A DNA stretch of 64,000 nt from GCA-016699445 sp964555055 (GCA_964555055.1 CAZKQW010000003.1:193318-257317); one strand, 5' to 3'; positions 1 through 8,312 are shown, counted from the first letter of the stretch. A program made the numbers and translations. The notes: generated by a model not told the origin, from the letters alone.

Positions 1-653
1 CCCAGCCCAGTCCCGCCCGTCGTCACGATAAGACGCACGCCGGATTCAACCCATTGAAGAATTTTTTCCTGAATCTTTTTCTTTTCATCCGGGACAATTT
101 CATAATGAGCCACATCGAGAGGGTATTTTTTCAAAGTCTCGGTGATGATTTTTCCAGACTTGTCCGACTTCTTTCCTTGAGAGACGGAATCCGAACTCAC
201 CAGAACGGCCGTCGGAAGAGGTTTTAAGAAAGTTTCCTGAAAATCACTTTTGCCACCATGCTTCTCCAACAATTTTGTTTCGCCAATCACGACATTTTTA
301 TCGATTCCCTTCATCATGTCGTAGATGTTTAAGGCAGCGATCATGGCACCCGTCAGAGCTTCCATCTCAATTCCGGTTTTGCCAACACACTTAACCTCAA
401 CACGAATCATAATTTCAGTTTCCCTCGCTTCAAAATGAACGGATACGGCATCAATCATCAGAGGATGACAGTAGGGGATCAGTTCCGGAGTTTTCTTAAC
501 GGCCAACACCGCGGCGGCACGAGCCACAGTCAACACATCACCCTTTGGAGTGTCACCTCTCACGGCGCGCTCGATCGTTTCTTTTTTCGCAATCACTCGC
601 GATTCAGCAATCGCTGAACGGAGAGTTTCTATTTTATTCGAAATATCAATCAT
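1..653 (-). CDS. moaCB: Bifunctional MoaC-MoaB molybdenum cofactor protein (partial, cut by window edge)
   Basis: I translated this frame from the minus strand. It begins MIDISNKIETLRSAI and stays open to base 1. Residues 1 to about 150 are MoaC, cyclic pyranopterin monophosphate synthase, with the family motifs LIPYCHPL, VKCVGKTGIEMEALTG and ALNIYDMMK. After a short linker a MoaB/MogA molybdopterin adenylyltransferase domain starts (VLVSSDSVSQGKKSDKSG) and runs to VTTGGTG at the edge. MoaC makes cyclic pyranopterin monophosphate with MoaA; MoaB adenylylates molybdopterin before Mo insertion by MoeA. The ATG follows the moaA stop by one base, so the two are translationally linked. Fused MoaC-MoaB proteins are known; the C-terminal end lies outside the window. 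Confidence 0.93.
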   Translation of the reverse strand, partial: MIDISNKIETLRSAIAESRVIAKKETIERAVRGDTPKGDVLTVARAAAVLAVKKTPELIPYCHPLMIDAVSVHFEARETEIMIRVEVKCVGKTGIEMEALTGAMIAALNIYDMMKGIDKNVVIGETKLLEKHGGKSDFQETFLKPLPTAVLVSSDSVSQGKKSDKSGKIITETLKKYPLDVAHYEIVPDEKKKIQEKILQWVESGVRLIVTTGGTGL

Positions 654-654
654 C

Positions 655-1635
655 TTAGCCTCCAATGCCACTCATGCACGGTGTTCTTAAAAAATCTTCC
701 TGAACAAAACCCTCATGGCCCACGCGTTTTCCTTGAAGCACTTGGATGATAGCTTCCTGAATAGCCTCATCACTTTTACTTTCATCTCTTAAGAGATCTC
801 TAAAGGAGAAACTCCCATCATAGGCCAGACAATCCTGAAAGCGTCCATCACTCGATACACGGATACGGTTACAACTATCGCAAAAAGGGGCTGACAGCGG
901 CGTGATAAAACCAATCGGTGTTTTCAGCTCCTGCACCCACTCATAACGCGCAGGACCTTTGCCCAAAATTTCATGAAATGCTTTTAAAGAATATTTTTCA
1001 GAAAGATTTTTACGTACATCTGCCAATGAAAGAAAACGATCCTGAAGATCACGGCCGGGACCTATAGGCATCATTTCTATCAGCCTCAAAACAAAACCCT
1101 CTCTGGCACAATAACGAAGCATCGATTCCACTTCGTCATCGTTAATACCTTTTTGCACTACCATATTGATTTTGATGTTTGAAAATTTTGATTTTGCTTC
1201 CTGCAAGCCTTCAAAAACTTTTTGAATATCTCCCAGACGCGTAATTTTTAAAAAACGCTCGGCATCCAGAGTATCCAGGTGGACATTCAAACGATCCAGT
1301 CCTGCTTCTTTTAAATCATGAGCCAAGTTTTTAAGAAGGATCCCATTGGTCGTCAGCAAGACTTCATCCAAAAAACTTATTTTTTTCAATTCACGTACCA
1401 GCCACGCAAGATCCTTGCGTACTAAAGGCTCGCCTCCCGTCAGTCGCACGCGTTTAATTCCCAAAGGGGCCAAAAGCCTGACCATCCTAATGATTTCCTC
1501 AAAGCTCATCATTGCTGTTTTTGGAATGCGAAAGATGCCTTCAAGCGGCATGCAGTATTCGCAGCGGATATTGCACAGATCCGTCAGGGATAATCGCAAG
1601 TATTCTATTTTACGAGCACAACTATCCACCAACAT
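655..1635 (-). CDS. moaA: GTP 3',8-cyclase MoaA (radical SAM)
   Basis: First enzyme of molybdenum cofactor synthesis: it rearranges GTP to 3',8-cyclo-GTP in the cytoplasm. The N-terminal radical SAM motif is CNIRCEYC (Cys 21, 25 and 28 from the chosen start), followed by LTGGEPL. The C-terminal cluster motif FCDSCNRIRV and a downstream Cys are present, and the protein ends in the conserved Gly-Gly tail (SGIGG). The open frame extends upstream to 1734, but those extra residues lie inside mobA and do not resemble MoaA. The ATG at 1635, overlapping the mobA stop by 14 bases, gives a normal length of 326 residues. The last Gly codons GGAGGC also form the ribosome binding site of moaCB. Confidence 0.95.
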   Translation of the reverse strand: MLVDSCARKIEYLRLSLTDLCNIRCEYCMPLEGIFRIPKTAMMSFEEIIRMVRLLAPLGIKRVRLTGGEPLVRKDLAWLVRELKKISFLDEVLLTTNGILLKNLAHDLKEAGLDRLNVHLDTLDAERFLKITRLGDIQKVFEGLQEAKSKFSNIKINMVVQKGINDDEVESMLRYCAREGFVLRLIEMMPIGPGRDLQDRFLSLADVRKNLSEKYSLKAFHEILGKGPARYEWVQELKTPIGFITPLSAPFCDSCNRIRVSSDGRFQDCLAYDGSFSFRDLLRDESKSDEAIQEAIIQVLQGKRVGHEGFVQEDFLRTPCMSGIGG

Positions 1636-2602
1636 GAGCGGTCTCCCGTAAGGACTCAAAAGTCTTAGGATCATTGATATTGAGACAGGCCTCTTCTGAA
1701 ACAGCGCAAAAGAGACTGTCGGATATTTTTTCACAAAAACTTTTCATGGAATAATGGCCGTGACTTAATTGCTCTTGAACCAGAGAAAGTAATTTTTCAG
1801 AATAAAGCCCTAAAAGATATTCTACACCGGCCCCATGAGAAGCTATGACGGCTAAAGATTTTTGAGATCGGCTTGAAACAATTTTTTTGATCTGCCCTGC
1901 AGATACCAGTGGCATATCGCAAGCCGTGATAAAAACGGTACCACCCACATATTTCAAAGCAGCTTCCAAACCTCCCAAAGGCCCTTGATGAGGCAGGCTA
2001 TCACAAATAATTTCTACACCCAAATGACGATAATCTTCCGGTGTATTTGTCACAATCAAGACTCGAGAAAAGACGGCTTTCATCTCCCTTAAAATCTCTT
2101 CAATGAACGTATGATTTTTCCAAGGGGCAAAGGCTTTGTTGGTCCCAAAGCGTGAAGATTTTCCACCGGCTAAAATAACGCCTGTGATATCATCACCTTC
2201 TTTGACGGATTTTGTAAAGCTACAACAGTCTTGGGCGCCTTCTCCCATTTTCCAAATTGGCACTTCGTGTTTAATCGTATTAATAATATATTCACAGGCT
2301 TCAAAAGCCTCCCGACGATGGGCACAGGCCACAGCAACGACAACCGCTTCTTCTCCCACAGGCACCCAACCCACACGATGCACGACAGACACTTCCATTA
2401 TCGGCCATTTTTTTTGAGCTGTAGAAATTACTTTCATCATTTCACTTAACGCCATGGCTTCATAACAATCATATTCGATCCCTGAAATGTCGTTATCATC
2501 CCGAATCGTTCCGACAAAATGAACATGACCACCAGCTTTAACATTGTGAATCGATTGTAAAATTTTCCAGGTATCAATTTTGCGATGTGTTATCTCGATC
2601 AT
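1622..2602 (-). CDS. moaE-mobA: MoaE-MobA fusion: molybdopterin synthase large subunit plus Mo-cofactor guanylyltransferase
   Basis: Residues 1 to about 135 are MoaE, the large subunit of molybdopterin synthase; HVHFVGTIRD and KHEVPIWKMGEG carry the family signature. A MobA domain follows directly, with the nucleotidyltransferase loop VILAGGKSSRFG and ITACDMPL, and runs to the end at about 326 residues. MoaE with MoaD adds the dithiolene sulfurs; MobA attaches GMP to give the guanine dinucleotide cofactor used by NarG-type reductases. The start at 2602 was preferred over 2614 because it has the arrangement moaD stop TAA, one base, ATG, with GGAGG just upstream. This fusion is less common than separate genes. 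Confidence 0.92.
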   Translation of the reverse strand: MIEITHRKIDTWKILQSIHNVKAGGHVHFVGTIRDDNDISGIEYDCYEAMALSEMMKVISTAQKKWPIMEVSVVHRVGWVPVGEEAVVVAVACAHRREAFEACEYIINTIKHEVPIWKMGEGAQDCCSFTKSVKEGDDITGVILAGGKSSRFGTNKAFAPWKNHTFIEEILREMKAVFSRVLIVTNTPEDYRHLGVEIICDSLPHQGPLGGLEAALKYVGGTVFITACDMPLVSAGQIKKIVSSRSQKSLAVIASHGAGVEYLLGLYSEKLLSLVQEQLSHGHYSMKSFCEKISDSLFCAVSEEACLNINDPKTFESLRETAHVGG

Positions 2603-2603
2603 C

Positions 2604-2840
2604 TTAGCCTCCACTCACTGGGGGGATGAACGCGATTTCACGACAGTCTTTCACGACAGTATCGGGGGAAACATATTCGCAATCCACGGCATACCGCACA
2701 AAATTGAGATAAGAATGATCGAGTTTTTTTTCGCCTAATTGATCTGAAAAAATATCTTTCACACTTTTAGGTTCGCTCAAATGAAGTTCGATGGGCTGTG
2801 GAAAATATTTTTTTAAAATTGAAAAAAAGTAGAGGGTCAT
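2604..2840 (-). CDS. moaD: Molybdopterin synthase sulfur carrier subunit MoaD
   Basis: Small ubiquitin-like sulfur carrier of 78 residues ending in the required Gly-Gly (PPVSGG), which is thiocarboxylated and hands sulfur to cyclic pyranopterin monophosphate on MoaE. The ATG at 2840 overlaps the moeA stop as ATGA; an upstream in-frame start at 2852 only adds residues inside moeA. It is followed one base later by moaE-mobA, its protein partner, so synthesis of the two subunits is coupled. Confidence 0.93.
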   Translation of the reverse strand: MTLYFFSILKKYFPQPIELHLSEPKSVKDIFSDQLGEKKLDHSYLNFVRYAVDCEYVSPDTVVKDCREIAFIPPVSGG

Positions 2841-4060
2841 AAGTCTCCCCAAAAAACAAACGAGACACGATCCCCTCGATGTAGAGCATCAACTGATTCA
2901 GGGATGATAAGGATCGCATTTGAAGACGCGAGAGCTTTAAGATGGGCAGACCCCTGACGTCCGGCAGAAAAAGCCTGAAACTCACCATCTTCATAAATAA
3001 CACGCCCTCTCAAATAATCTTCTTTGCCATGAGATGCTCTTAAATCATCCTGCATCACAGCTTGATAGGTTGTCGGAAAAATATTTTTGGCACCCTGAAT
3101 TTTCAAAAGAGAGGGACGGACAAAACGTTCAAAAACCATCAAAGCCGATACGGGATTTCCGGGCAGGCCAAAGACAAGCCTCTGACCCCACCGACAAAAT
3201 AAAAGAGGCTTTCCTGGCTTAATGGCTATTTTATGAAAAATCGTTTCCGCACCGAGTTTTTTTAGGACGGAAGGGACCAAGTCAAGATCGCCAGCTGACA
3301 CACCACCAATCGTGATCAAAACATCTGCGTCTGAAATCAACTTCAGAGTTTTTTCAAGATCTTCTTCTGTATCATGAGAAACAGAAAGAGAGGTGACGTC
3401 CAAACCCATGGAGATCAAGGTAATCGCCAAAGCCGGCCCATTACTATTGTAAATCTGGCCTGGTTTTAGAGTCTCACCGAGTGGAATAATTTCATTTCCT
3501 GTCGACAGGATTTTAATTATTGGTTTTCGCCCCACAGGAAGCTGACGCACACCCAAGGCTGTCAAAAAAGCGATTCGACGCGAATCAATTTTGTCACCAT
3601 GCTCTAAAATCAAATCACCAATCTCCATATCTTCGCCTTGTCGACGAATGTGCTGACCTTCCTTCACGCCTTCTTTAAATTCACAAGTTGTCTCAGTAAA
3701 AGTCACATCCTCAAAAGGCACGACCGTATCTGCACCTTCAGGAACAGGAGCTCCCGTCATAATACGAATGGCCTGTCCATGCCCCAAAGGCGTCGCACAG
3801 TGCTGAACAATATTATCCCCGGCCACCACACGCTTGATGACCTGGAGTACCACAGGATTATTTTGAGAGGCTTGGATGACATCAATAGCGCAAATGGCAA
3901 AACCATCCATGGCCGCATTATCAAATGACGGCAGAGGCATCGCTGCATGAATACCTTCCGCAAGGTAACGGCCATGGGATTGTACTGTCTGAATAGTTTC
4001 AGTTCCCAGGAATTGGGAACACTCCAGAATCATTTGTCGTGCATGATCCGCCGATAACAT
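2837..4060 (-). CDS. moeA: Molybdopterin molybdenumtransferase MoeA
   Basis: A 407-residue protein of normal MoeA length that inserts molybdate into adenylylated molybdopterin. The family signature PLPSFDNAAMDGFAI lies near residue 45, IMTGAPVPEGADTVVP near 100, and the MoaB-like central domain carries STGNEI and TIGGVSAGDLD; GLPGNPVSA is also typical. It opens the moeA-moaD-moaE/mobA-moaA-moaCB operon; the following genes overlap or abut. A 151-base gap separates it from tatA, and I saw no clear FNR box in that gap, so it may have its own promoter or read through from tatA. Confidence 0.95.
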   Translation of the reverse strand: MLSADHARQMILECSQFLGTETIQTVQSHGRYLAEGIHAAMPLPSFDNAAMDGFAICAIDVIQASQNNPVVLQVIKRVVAGDNIVQHCATPLGHGQAIRIMTGAPVPEGADTVVPFEDVTFTETTCEFKEGVKEGQHIRRQGEDMEIGDLILEHGDKIDSRRIAFLTALGVRQLPVGRKPIIKILSTGNEIIPLGETLKPGQIYNSNGPALAITLISMGLDVTSLSVSHDTEEDLEKTLKLISDADVLITIGGVSAGDLDLVPSVLKKLGAETIFHKIAIKPGKPLLFCRWGQRLVFGLPGNPVSALMVFERFVRPSLLKIQGAKNIFPTTYQAVMQDDLRASHGKEDYLRGRVIYEDGEFQAFSAGRQGSAHLKALASSNAILIIPESVDALHRGDRVSFVFWGDL

Positions 4061-4211
4061 CGGAATCTCCTGTTCAATTCATCTGTCTCTATTCTCTCAA
4101 ATAGAATAAAAACAGAATCGGAAGATGAGAACGTTTCCAATCTCACCCCGTCCCGAACACCCTATTTTCCTAACATTTAGGAGAACTTAGGCGTTGAGGA
4201 TTAGAGCTACT

Positions 4212-4409
4212 TTAAGTTTTTGAAATATCCTTTAACTCTTTTTCTACCACTTGACCTGCATCCTGAACTGATTTCATCCCTTGCTTGAAATTTTTAATCC
4301 CTTCCGCGAGACTTTTGCCCAAATCCGGAAGACGTTTAGGTCCAAAAATCAAAAGGGCCAAACCCACAATCACCATTAACTCCCAAGGACCTAAACCACC
4401 AAGTCTCAT
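4212..4409 (-). CDS. tatA: Twin-arginine translocase subunit TatA/E
   Basis: A 65-residue protein with one N-terminal membrane helix (LMVIVGLALLIF), the FGPKRLPDLGKSLAEGI hinge and amphipathic helix, and a charged tail, all standard for TatA. It forms the pore of the Tat system in the inner membrane. ActB in this same region has a twin-arginine leader, so a dedicated TatA fits the need to export it folded. AAGAAGG provides a ribosome binding site. An FNR-type box lies 71 bases upstream at 4480-4493, so it is probably induced anaerobically. tatB and tatC are not in the window. Confidence 0.93.
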   Translation of the reverse strand: MRLGGLGPWELMVIVGLALLIFGPKRLPDLGKSLAEGIKNFKQGMKSVQDAGQVVEKELKDISKT

Positions 4410-4473
4410 GACGACCTTCTTTCACGTTCAGGATGCTAGTTTTTTAAAAAATGAGGGATGATCCTCGGCAGAT

Positions 4474-5676
4474 TCAATCTTGATAAATGTCAACCATAGC
4501 CTGTTTCATCGGGTAAGGATACGGCCCCGATAAAGGGATAGGAGCGATATATTTGTTTCGAAAATCAGCTGACTGCATCCGACAAGATTTAGACCTTTGA
4601 TCATAAGGAGGTGTTGTGGTCATCCGGGTCCAGAGAGTCAGAAGAGACTCTTCCGGATAGCTTCCAATACTGAGCGGTGTAAAATCACAGGGACACATGT
4701 CCCCAAATGCTGTCAGGTAAAACTGTGTATTGGCTGCAAAACAAAAGGCGCTACCACACTCGCTGGTCATCGTCGATTGAACAGACAAGCCTGGATAACC
4801 TTCCTGAGATCGATAATAACGCACTTTCTCCCTGATCATGTCCCGATCGGGAGCTGTCAGTAAAAAGGAAGTATCCCTCAGCCATTGGCCACTGGGGATG
4901 GCATCAAAAAAGGTCACTTCATTGACACCAAGCTCCTTCCCAAGCTCCATCATCTGCTCAAAACTCTCTTCCTTTAATTTGGCAGGACTCAAATAACTCG
5001 AAATCGCAACCAATACGCCGGCCTCTTTGAGATACCCTATCCCCTCAACAGCTTTACGAAAAAGACCTGGTCGCTTTCGGCCAGCATCATGTTTTTTTTC
5101 ATGAGTATCATCGAGGGAGATAAACGCCCCCATCAAACCTGATTCCTTCAATTCATACGCACGTACCCGCGTTAAAAATTCACCATTGGTAAAGAGAGTC
5201 ACAACAGACAAATCCTTGGGCACGGAGGCGATAATCCGCGAAAGATCTTTCCTGAGAAGCGGCTCACCTCCCAGAAGAATCATATTGGTCACACCTAGCT
5301 GTGATGTTTCGGATAAAGCCTGGATCAGGATCTCGAAAGACATCTCACGACGGTGGTGGGAATTGTAAAAAACGGCTGAACAATGCTCACAATCACACTG
5401 ACAAGCTTTGTTGACAGCAATCGTAGCCGTGGCGGGAACACGGAGAGAGCCAAAACGTCGCTTAAGCCGAAACAACAAGGACCTTATGCCAGACGGTAAG
5501 GCCAATGGAGGCTGGTAGAGAGAAAAAACGGGCGAGCCTTGAAAGTATCCAATAGCACGATAGCGGTTAACCTGATCCAGATACTGTCTCAGATAACTTT
5601 CCTGGTCATGGGGCAAAACACAATCACTGAGCCGAAGCTGGCCGTATTCCTGGATGATATTAAAAGGGGATGTCAC
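4474..5676 (-). CDS. Radical SAM protein with C-terminal SPASM-like cysteines, unknown substrate
   Basis: A 400-residue radical SAM protein. About 85 residues precede the cluster motif CQCDCEHC, in which Cys 92, 96 and 99 form CxxxCxxC. LLGGEPLLRKDL (SAM-binding GGE) and SLDDTHEKKHD follow. A C-terminal region holds several more cysteines (ECGSAFC, MCPCDF) spaced like a SPASM or twitch auxiliary cluster. Such enzymes often modify peptides or cofactors. Heme d1-type enzymes are one possibility in a nitrogen-respiration setting, but nothing in the sequence proves it. Seven bases separate it from the upstream lipid-kinase-like gene, so the two are one transcript. Substrate unknown. Confidence 0.8.
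   Translation of the reverse strand: MTSPFNIIQEYGQLRLSDCVLPHDQESYLRQYLDQVNRYRAIGYFQGSPVFSLYQPPLALPSGIRSLLFRLKRRFGSLRVPATATIAVNKACQCDCEHCSAVFYNSHHRREMSFEILIQALSETSQLGVTNMILLGGEPLLRKDLSRIIASVPKDLSVVTLFTNGEFLTRVRAYELKESGLMGAFISLDDTHEKKHDAGRKRPGLFRKAVEGIGYLKEAGVLVAISSYLSPAKLKEESFEQMMELGKELGVNEVTFFDAIPSGQWLRDTSFLLTAPDRDMIREKVRYYRSQEGYPGLSVQSTMTSECGSAFCFAANTQFYLTAFGDMCPCDFTPLSIGSYPEESLLTLWTRMTTTPPYDQRSKSCRMQSADFRNKYIAPIPLSGPYPYPMKQAMVDIYQD
4480..4493 (-). promoter_or_regulatory. FNR/DNR-type box upstream of tatA
   Basis: TTGATAAATGTCAA on the plus strand matches the dyad TTGATnnnnRTCAA. It overlaps the last codons of the radical SAM gene and ends 71 bases before the tatA start codon, which suits an activator site. 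The same motif precedes four or five other units of this region. Confidence 0.65.
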
Positions 5677-5683
5677 GCCGGGC

Positions 5684-6643
5684 CTATTTGAGAAGGTGAG
5701 TCAAGAGCCATAAGCTGGGAGCAGAAAGAAGCGGGATTGTAAGATTATCGTCCCATTGCTTTAATAAGCTCTCCGATCCAGCCCCGATCAAACCTCCCAA
5801 AATGGAGAAAATGAGAAGCACCCCACCTGACAATTGAAAACTGTCAATCCCGGTCCCCATAAAAAAAAGCGTTCCCAAAAAACAAATCAGCCAGGAGGCT
5901 GCAAAACCTTCCTGACTCACATGATTGGCCAAGCGATGCTTTCCCCACTTCGTGCCCACAATCCCTGCCACAGGATCACCGACAGCAATGTAAAAAAGAG
6001 TCAAAGTGCCGATAGGTTTTGAAAAAATAAGAAAGACGACCAACATGGACCCGAGGTACCACGTGGCAGAGCTAATCTGCCGTCTCTCACGTTCACGCAT
6101 GACGGATGCCATGAGACGACATATGGTGTCGTTAGTTGAGGGCCACACACGTCGCACGACTTCTGTTAAAACAGCACTGGCGAAATAGGTGGCCAGAATG
6201 AAGATGACTGTTTTTTCCGAAAGGCCCGAGTAGGCATACATCCACAAACCCAGAAGCCCGCTTAGGGTATGAAATAATTTCCGTCTCCATTGGAGATGCG
6301 TGCGGCTGGACAGCAGCTTCGATCCCTGCATCTCAAGCCGCTTCCGAAAATCGGTGAGCACTTTTTCACAATTTTCCAATCTCTCCCTCAGCAAAAAAAC
6401 AACGGGATCTTTTTTAGAATCTTTAAAACCTTGGAAATCTTTTTGAAAGCGAAGCAATTGGGTCTGAAGACGACCCAAACTTTTTTGCCATTCCACAACA
6501 CGCTCACCTAGGTTGCCTTTTAGCTGAATATAGGCAGGTGTCTGACAGAGCTCATGCAGTTGAGCTTCAATGGGTTCAAATACTGTCAGGATCTCCTGAC
6601 AGATATCATTCCACGGCATTGGAAAAGGGGTTGAGTTCATCAT
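5684..6643 (-). CDS. CTP-dependent lipid kinase-like membrane protein (DGK1/dolichol kinase/phytol kinase superfamily)
   Basis: The first 115 residues or so are soluble, rich in Leu, Gln, Glu and Lys, and probably helical or coiled coil. A multi-pass membrane region starts at WRRKLFH (residues 120-126). The superfamily signatures are visible: GDPVAGIVGTKWGK near residues 223-236 and DDNLTIPL near 299-306, both found in CTP-using kinases of diacylglycerol, dolichol or phytol. I infer phosphorylation of a lipid alcohol in the inner membrane; the substrate is unknown. The cNMP-domain gene stop overlaps the start (GTG-ATG-ATG run at 6646-6638; I chose the first ATG), and the radical SAM gene follows seven bases later, so all three are tightly coupled. 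Confidence 0.72.
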   Translation of the reverse strand: MMNSTPFPMPWNDICQEILTVFEPIEAQLHELCQTPAYIQLKGNLGERVVEWQKSLGRLQTQLLRFQKDFQGFKDSKKDPVVFLLRERLENCEKVLTDFRKRLEMQGSKLLSSRTHLQWRRKLFHTLSGLLGLWMYAYSGLSEKTVIFILATYFASAVLTEVVRRVWPSTNDTICRLMASVMRERERRQISSATWYLGSMLVVFLIFSKPIGTLTLFYIAVGDPVAGIVGTKWGKHRLANHVSQEGFAASWLICFLGTLFFMGTGIDSFQLSGGVLLIFSILGGLIGAGSESLLKQWDDNLTIPLLSAPSLWLLTHLLK

Positions 6644-6996
6644 CACCGGTTATTTGAGGAATCTTTTTTTATCGATTCTTGCAAAAGAGTCCTGTTCACA
6701 AAAAGTACTTCGCAGTCTGTATCTGCGATACAGGTACAGCAGTGACCCTCATTGGCTAAAAACTCTCGAAAACCAAGCCAATGATCGCGTACATAGCCGG
6801 GAAGTTGCAGAGCATGCTCTTCTTCACAAGGACTTTGGCGAGAAAAGCGCACTGCACCCTCTTGTATCCAATAGATTCCATAAGGCGTGTGGCCTTCATA
6901 ATAAATCACTTGCCCTTTATGAAAATGGAGATGCTGAGCAGAGGACAGTAATTTCTTCCACTGAATTTGAAATAATTCTTTTGTATGGAGACCCAT
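6643..6996 (-). CDS. Stand-alone cyclic-nucleotide-binding-type domain protein
   Basis: A 117-residue protein that is only the Crp-type beta-roll: FHKGQVIYYEGHTPYGIYWIQEGAVRFSR matches the start of a cNMP-binding domain in two blocks. The dimer helix and DNA-binding helix-turn-helix of Crp/Fnr are absent, and I see no frameshifted remainder downstream because the next gene starts at its stop codon. It carries CCTC and further cysteines. It is therefore more likely a sensor or partner of the two genes it overlaps than a transcription factor. The gene lies 71 bases after fnr and may have arisen by truncated duplication of such a regulator; that is inference. Confidence 0.7.
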   Translation of the reverse strand: MGLHTKELFQIQWKKLLSSAQHLHFHKGQVIYYEGHTPYGIYWIQEGAVRFSRQSPCEEEHALQLPGYVRDHWLGFREFLANEGHCCTCIADTDCEVLFVNRTLLQESIKKDSSNNR

Positions 6997-7067
6997 GCCA
7001 TTTTAAAATAACGGAGTTTAAAATCGAGACTATGATCTAAAATAGGTTTTTAGGAATTAAATATCAT

Positions 7068-7781
7068 TTAAGTGTCCAGGTTGGCCACTTGTAGAAGTCT
7101 TTCAACATCTAAAATCTTTATGTCTCGACCACTCACTTCAATGAGTTTTTCCTGACGAAACTCGGACATCAAGCGAATGGATGTTTCCTGCGTCACGCCG
7201 ATCATGTTCCCCATCTCTTCGCGCGTGAGCTGGAGTCCGATTTTGTAATGATTCCCGTCTTTTTCGCCATAAGTTTCTTTCAAAGTTAAAAGCAGCTCCG
7301 CCATGCGCTCACGCACTGACTTTTGGGCAATCGTTGCCGCCAAATTTTCCGCCACACCCAGCTCTTGAGCCAGCTTTTGAAGCAGATTCATGGAGAGTGA
7401 CGGTTCTTTTTTCAAAAGAGAAAAAAACGCATTCCGATCCAGACAGCATACTTCCGCATCTTCAATAGCCTCAGCTGTCGCATGATAAGGTTCATTGGCT
7501 AATAAAGCTCGATGGCCCAAAACATCCCCAGAACTGGCAATACGGACAATCTGCTGCTTACCATCGATACTTGTTTTATAGAGCTTTACGCGACCCGAAG
7601 AGACGCAATAGAGCCCTAAAGCTTGATTCCCTTCATAAAAAACAATCTGGCCTTTTTTATAAATATTGTTTGTCTTGCGTTGCTCAAGATCACGCGTCGC
7701 TGATTGCTCCAAATCACAAAAAATCCCATCGGGTCTACTTTCGCAATCATGACACTCGGTTGGCTTTGAAGACTTCGACAT
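7068..7781 (-). CDS. fnr: FNR-type Crp-family regulator with iron-sulfur cysteines
   Basis: A 237-residue Crp/Fnr activator. The N-terminus has CHDC and a third Cys at residue 22 (Cys 10, 13, 22), and a Cys pair lies at 112-113, which together resemble the four [4Fe-4S] ligands of FNR. The cNMP-like roll (GQIVFYEGNQALGLY) and dimer helix follow, and the C-terminal helix-turn-helix reads LTREEMGNMIGVTQETSIRLMSEF in two blocks. The E-T-S-x-R recognition helix is close to the E-x-x-S-R pattern of FNR, which reads TTGAT half sites. Those half sites occur upstream of several units here, so this is the likely regulator. It lies 48 bases after the hemerythrin pair. Confidence 0.88.
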   Translation of the reverse strand: MSKSSKPTECHDCESRPDGIFCDLEQSATRDLEQRKTNNIYKKGQIVFYEGNQALGLYCVSSGRVKLYKTSIDGKQQIVRIASSGDVLGHRALLANEPYHATAEAIEDAEVCCLDRNAFFSLLKKEPSLSMNLLQKLAQELGVAENLAATIAQKSVRERMAELLLTLKETYGEKDGNHYKIGLQLTREEMGNMIGVTQETSIRLMSEFRQEKLIEVSGRDIKILDVERLLQVANLDT

Positions 7782-7829
7782 GAAGCGATATTTTACATAA
7801 AGAAACTCCTAGAGCTATCTTTTTGTATA

Positions 7830-8312
7830 TCATTCCTGATGATGGATACCACAACAGGAATGGGATTTCAGGGGTTTATTTTCTATTTTTTCAAAAATCA
7901 CCGATTTTTCTTCAACGGATGTCATGCGATCAATCGTGGGGTAGAGAGCATGTTCCTCCTTCATGTTATGCATCTTAAGAAGATGCATAATGGCGACTTC
8001 TTCTTGGCATGCTTCCGGAAGGGCATTTTTCGAAAAGTATTCCTGAATATTTTCAAGGTGCTGTTTGATCTGCTTGTGTTCAAACCGCATCACGACTGTT
8101 GGGCCGCTGTCTTTGACACCTGTCTTCGATTCAAAAGCCGGAAATAAAATTTCCTCTTCCCAGGCGATATGTCTCAAAAGACCTGTTCTAAACTCTGCAA
8201 AGAGAGCTTTGGCTTTATTCCCGTCGATGAGTTTTTGCTGCTCGTAGGCAACAAATATCCGATCCAGACGCATATGATCTTTCTGAAAAAAATCAGCGAT
8301 CCCAGATATCAT
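7830..8312 (-). CDS. Hemerythrin HHE domain protein
   Basis: About 160 residues with the spaced His/Glu ligands of a hemerythrin-like di-iron four-helix bundle: FFQKDHMRLD, LLRHIAWEEEILFP, RFEHKQIKQHL and MHNMKEEHALYP. Such proteins bind O2 or NO or help repair iron-sulfur centres (YtfE/DnrN group); which applies here is unknown. The C-terminus has a His/Cys-rich tail (SHSCCGIHH). The start at 8312 overlaps the stop of the other hemerythrin gene as ATGA; an upstream start at 8345 would only add residues from inside that gene. It is co-transcribed under the FNR-type box at 9033. Confidence 0.85.
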   Translation of the reverse strand: MISGIADFFQKDHMRLDRIFVAYEQQKLIDGNKAKALFAEFRTGLLRHIAWEEEILFPAFESKTGVKDSGPTVVMRFEHKQIKQHLENIQEYFSKNALPEACQEEVAIMHLLKMHNMKEEHALYPTIDRMTSVEEKSVIFEKIENKPLKSHSCCGIHHQE

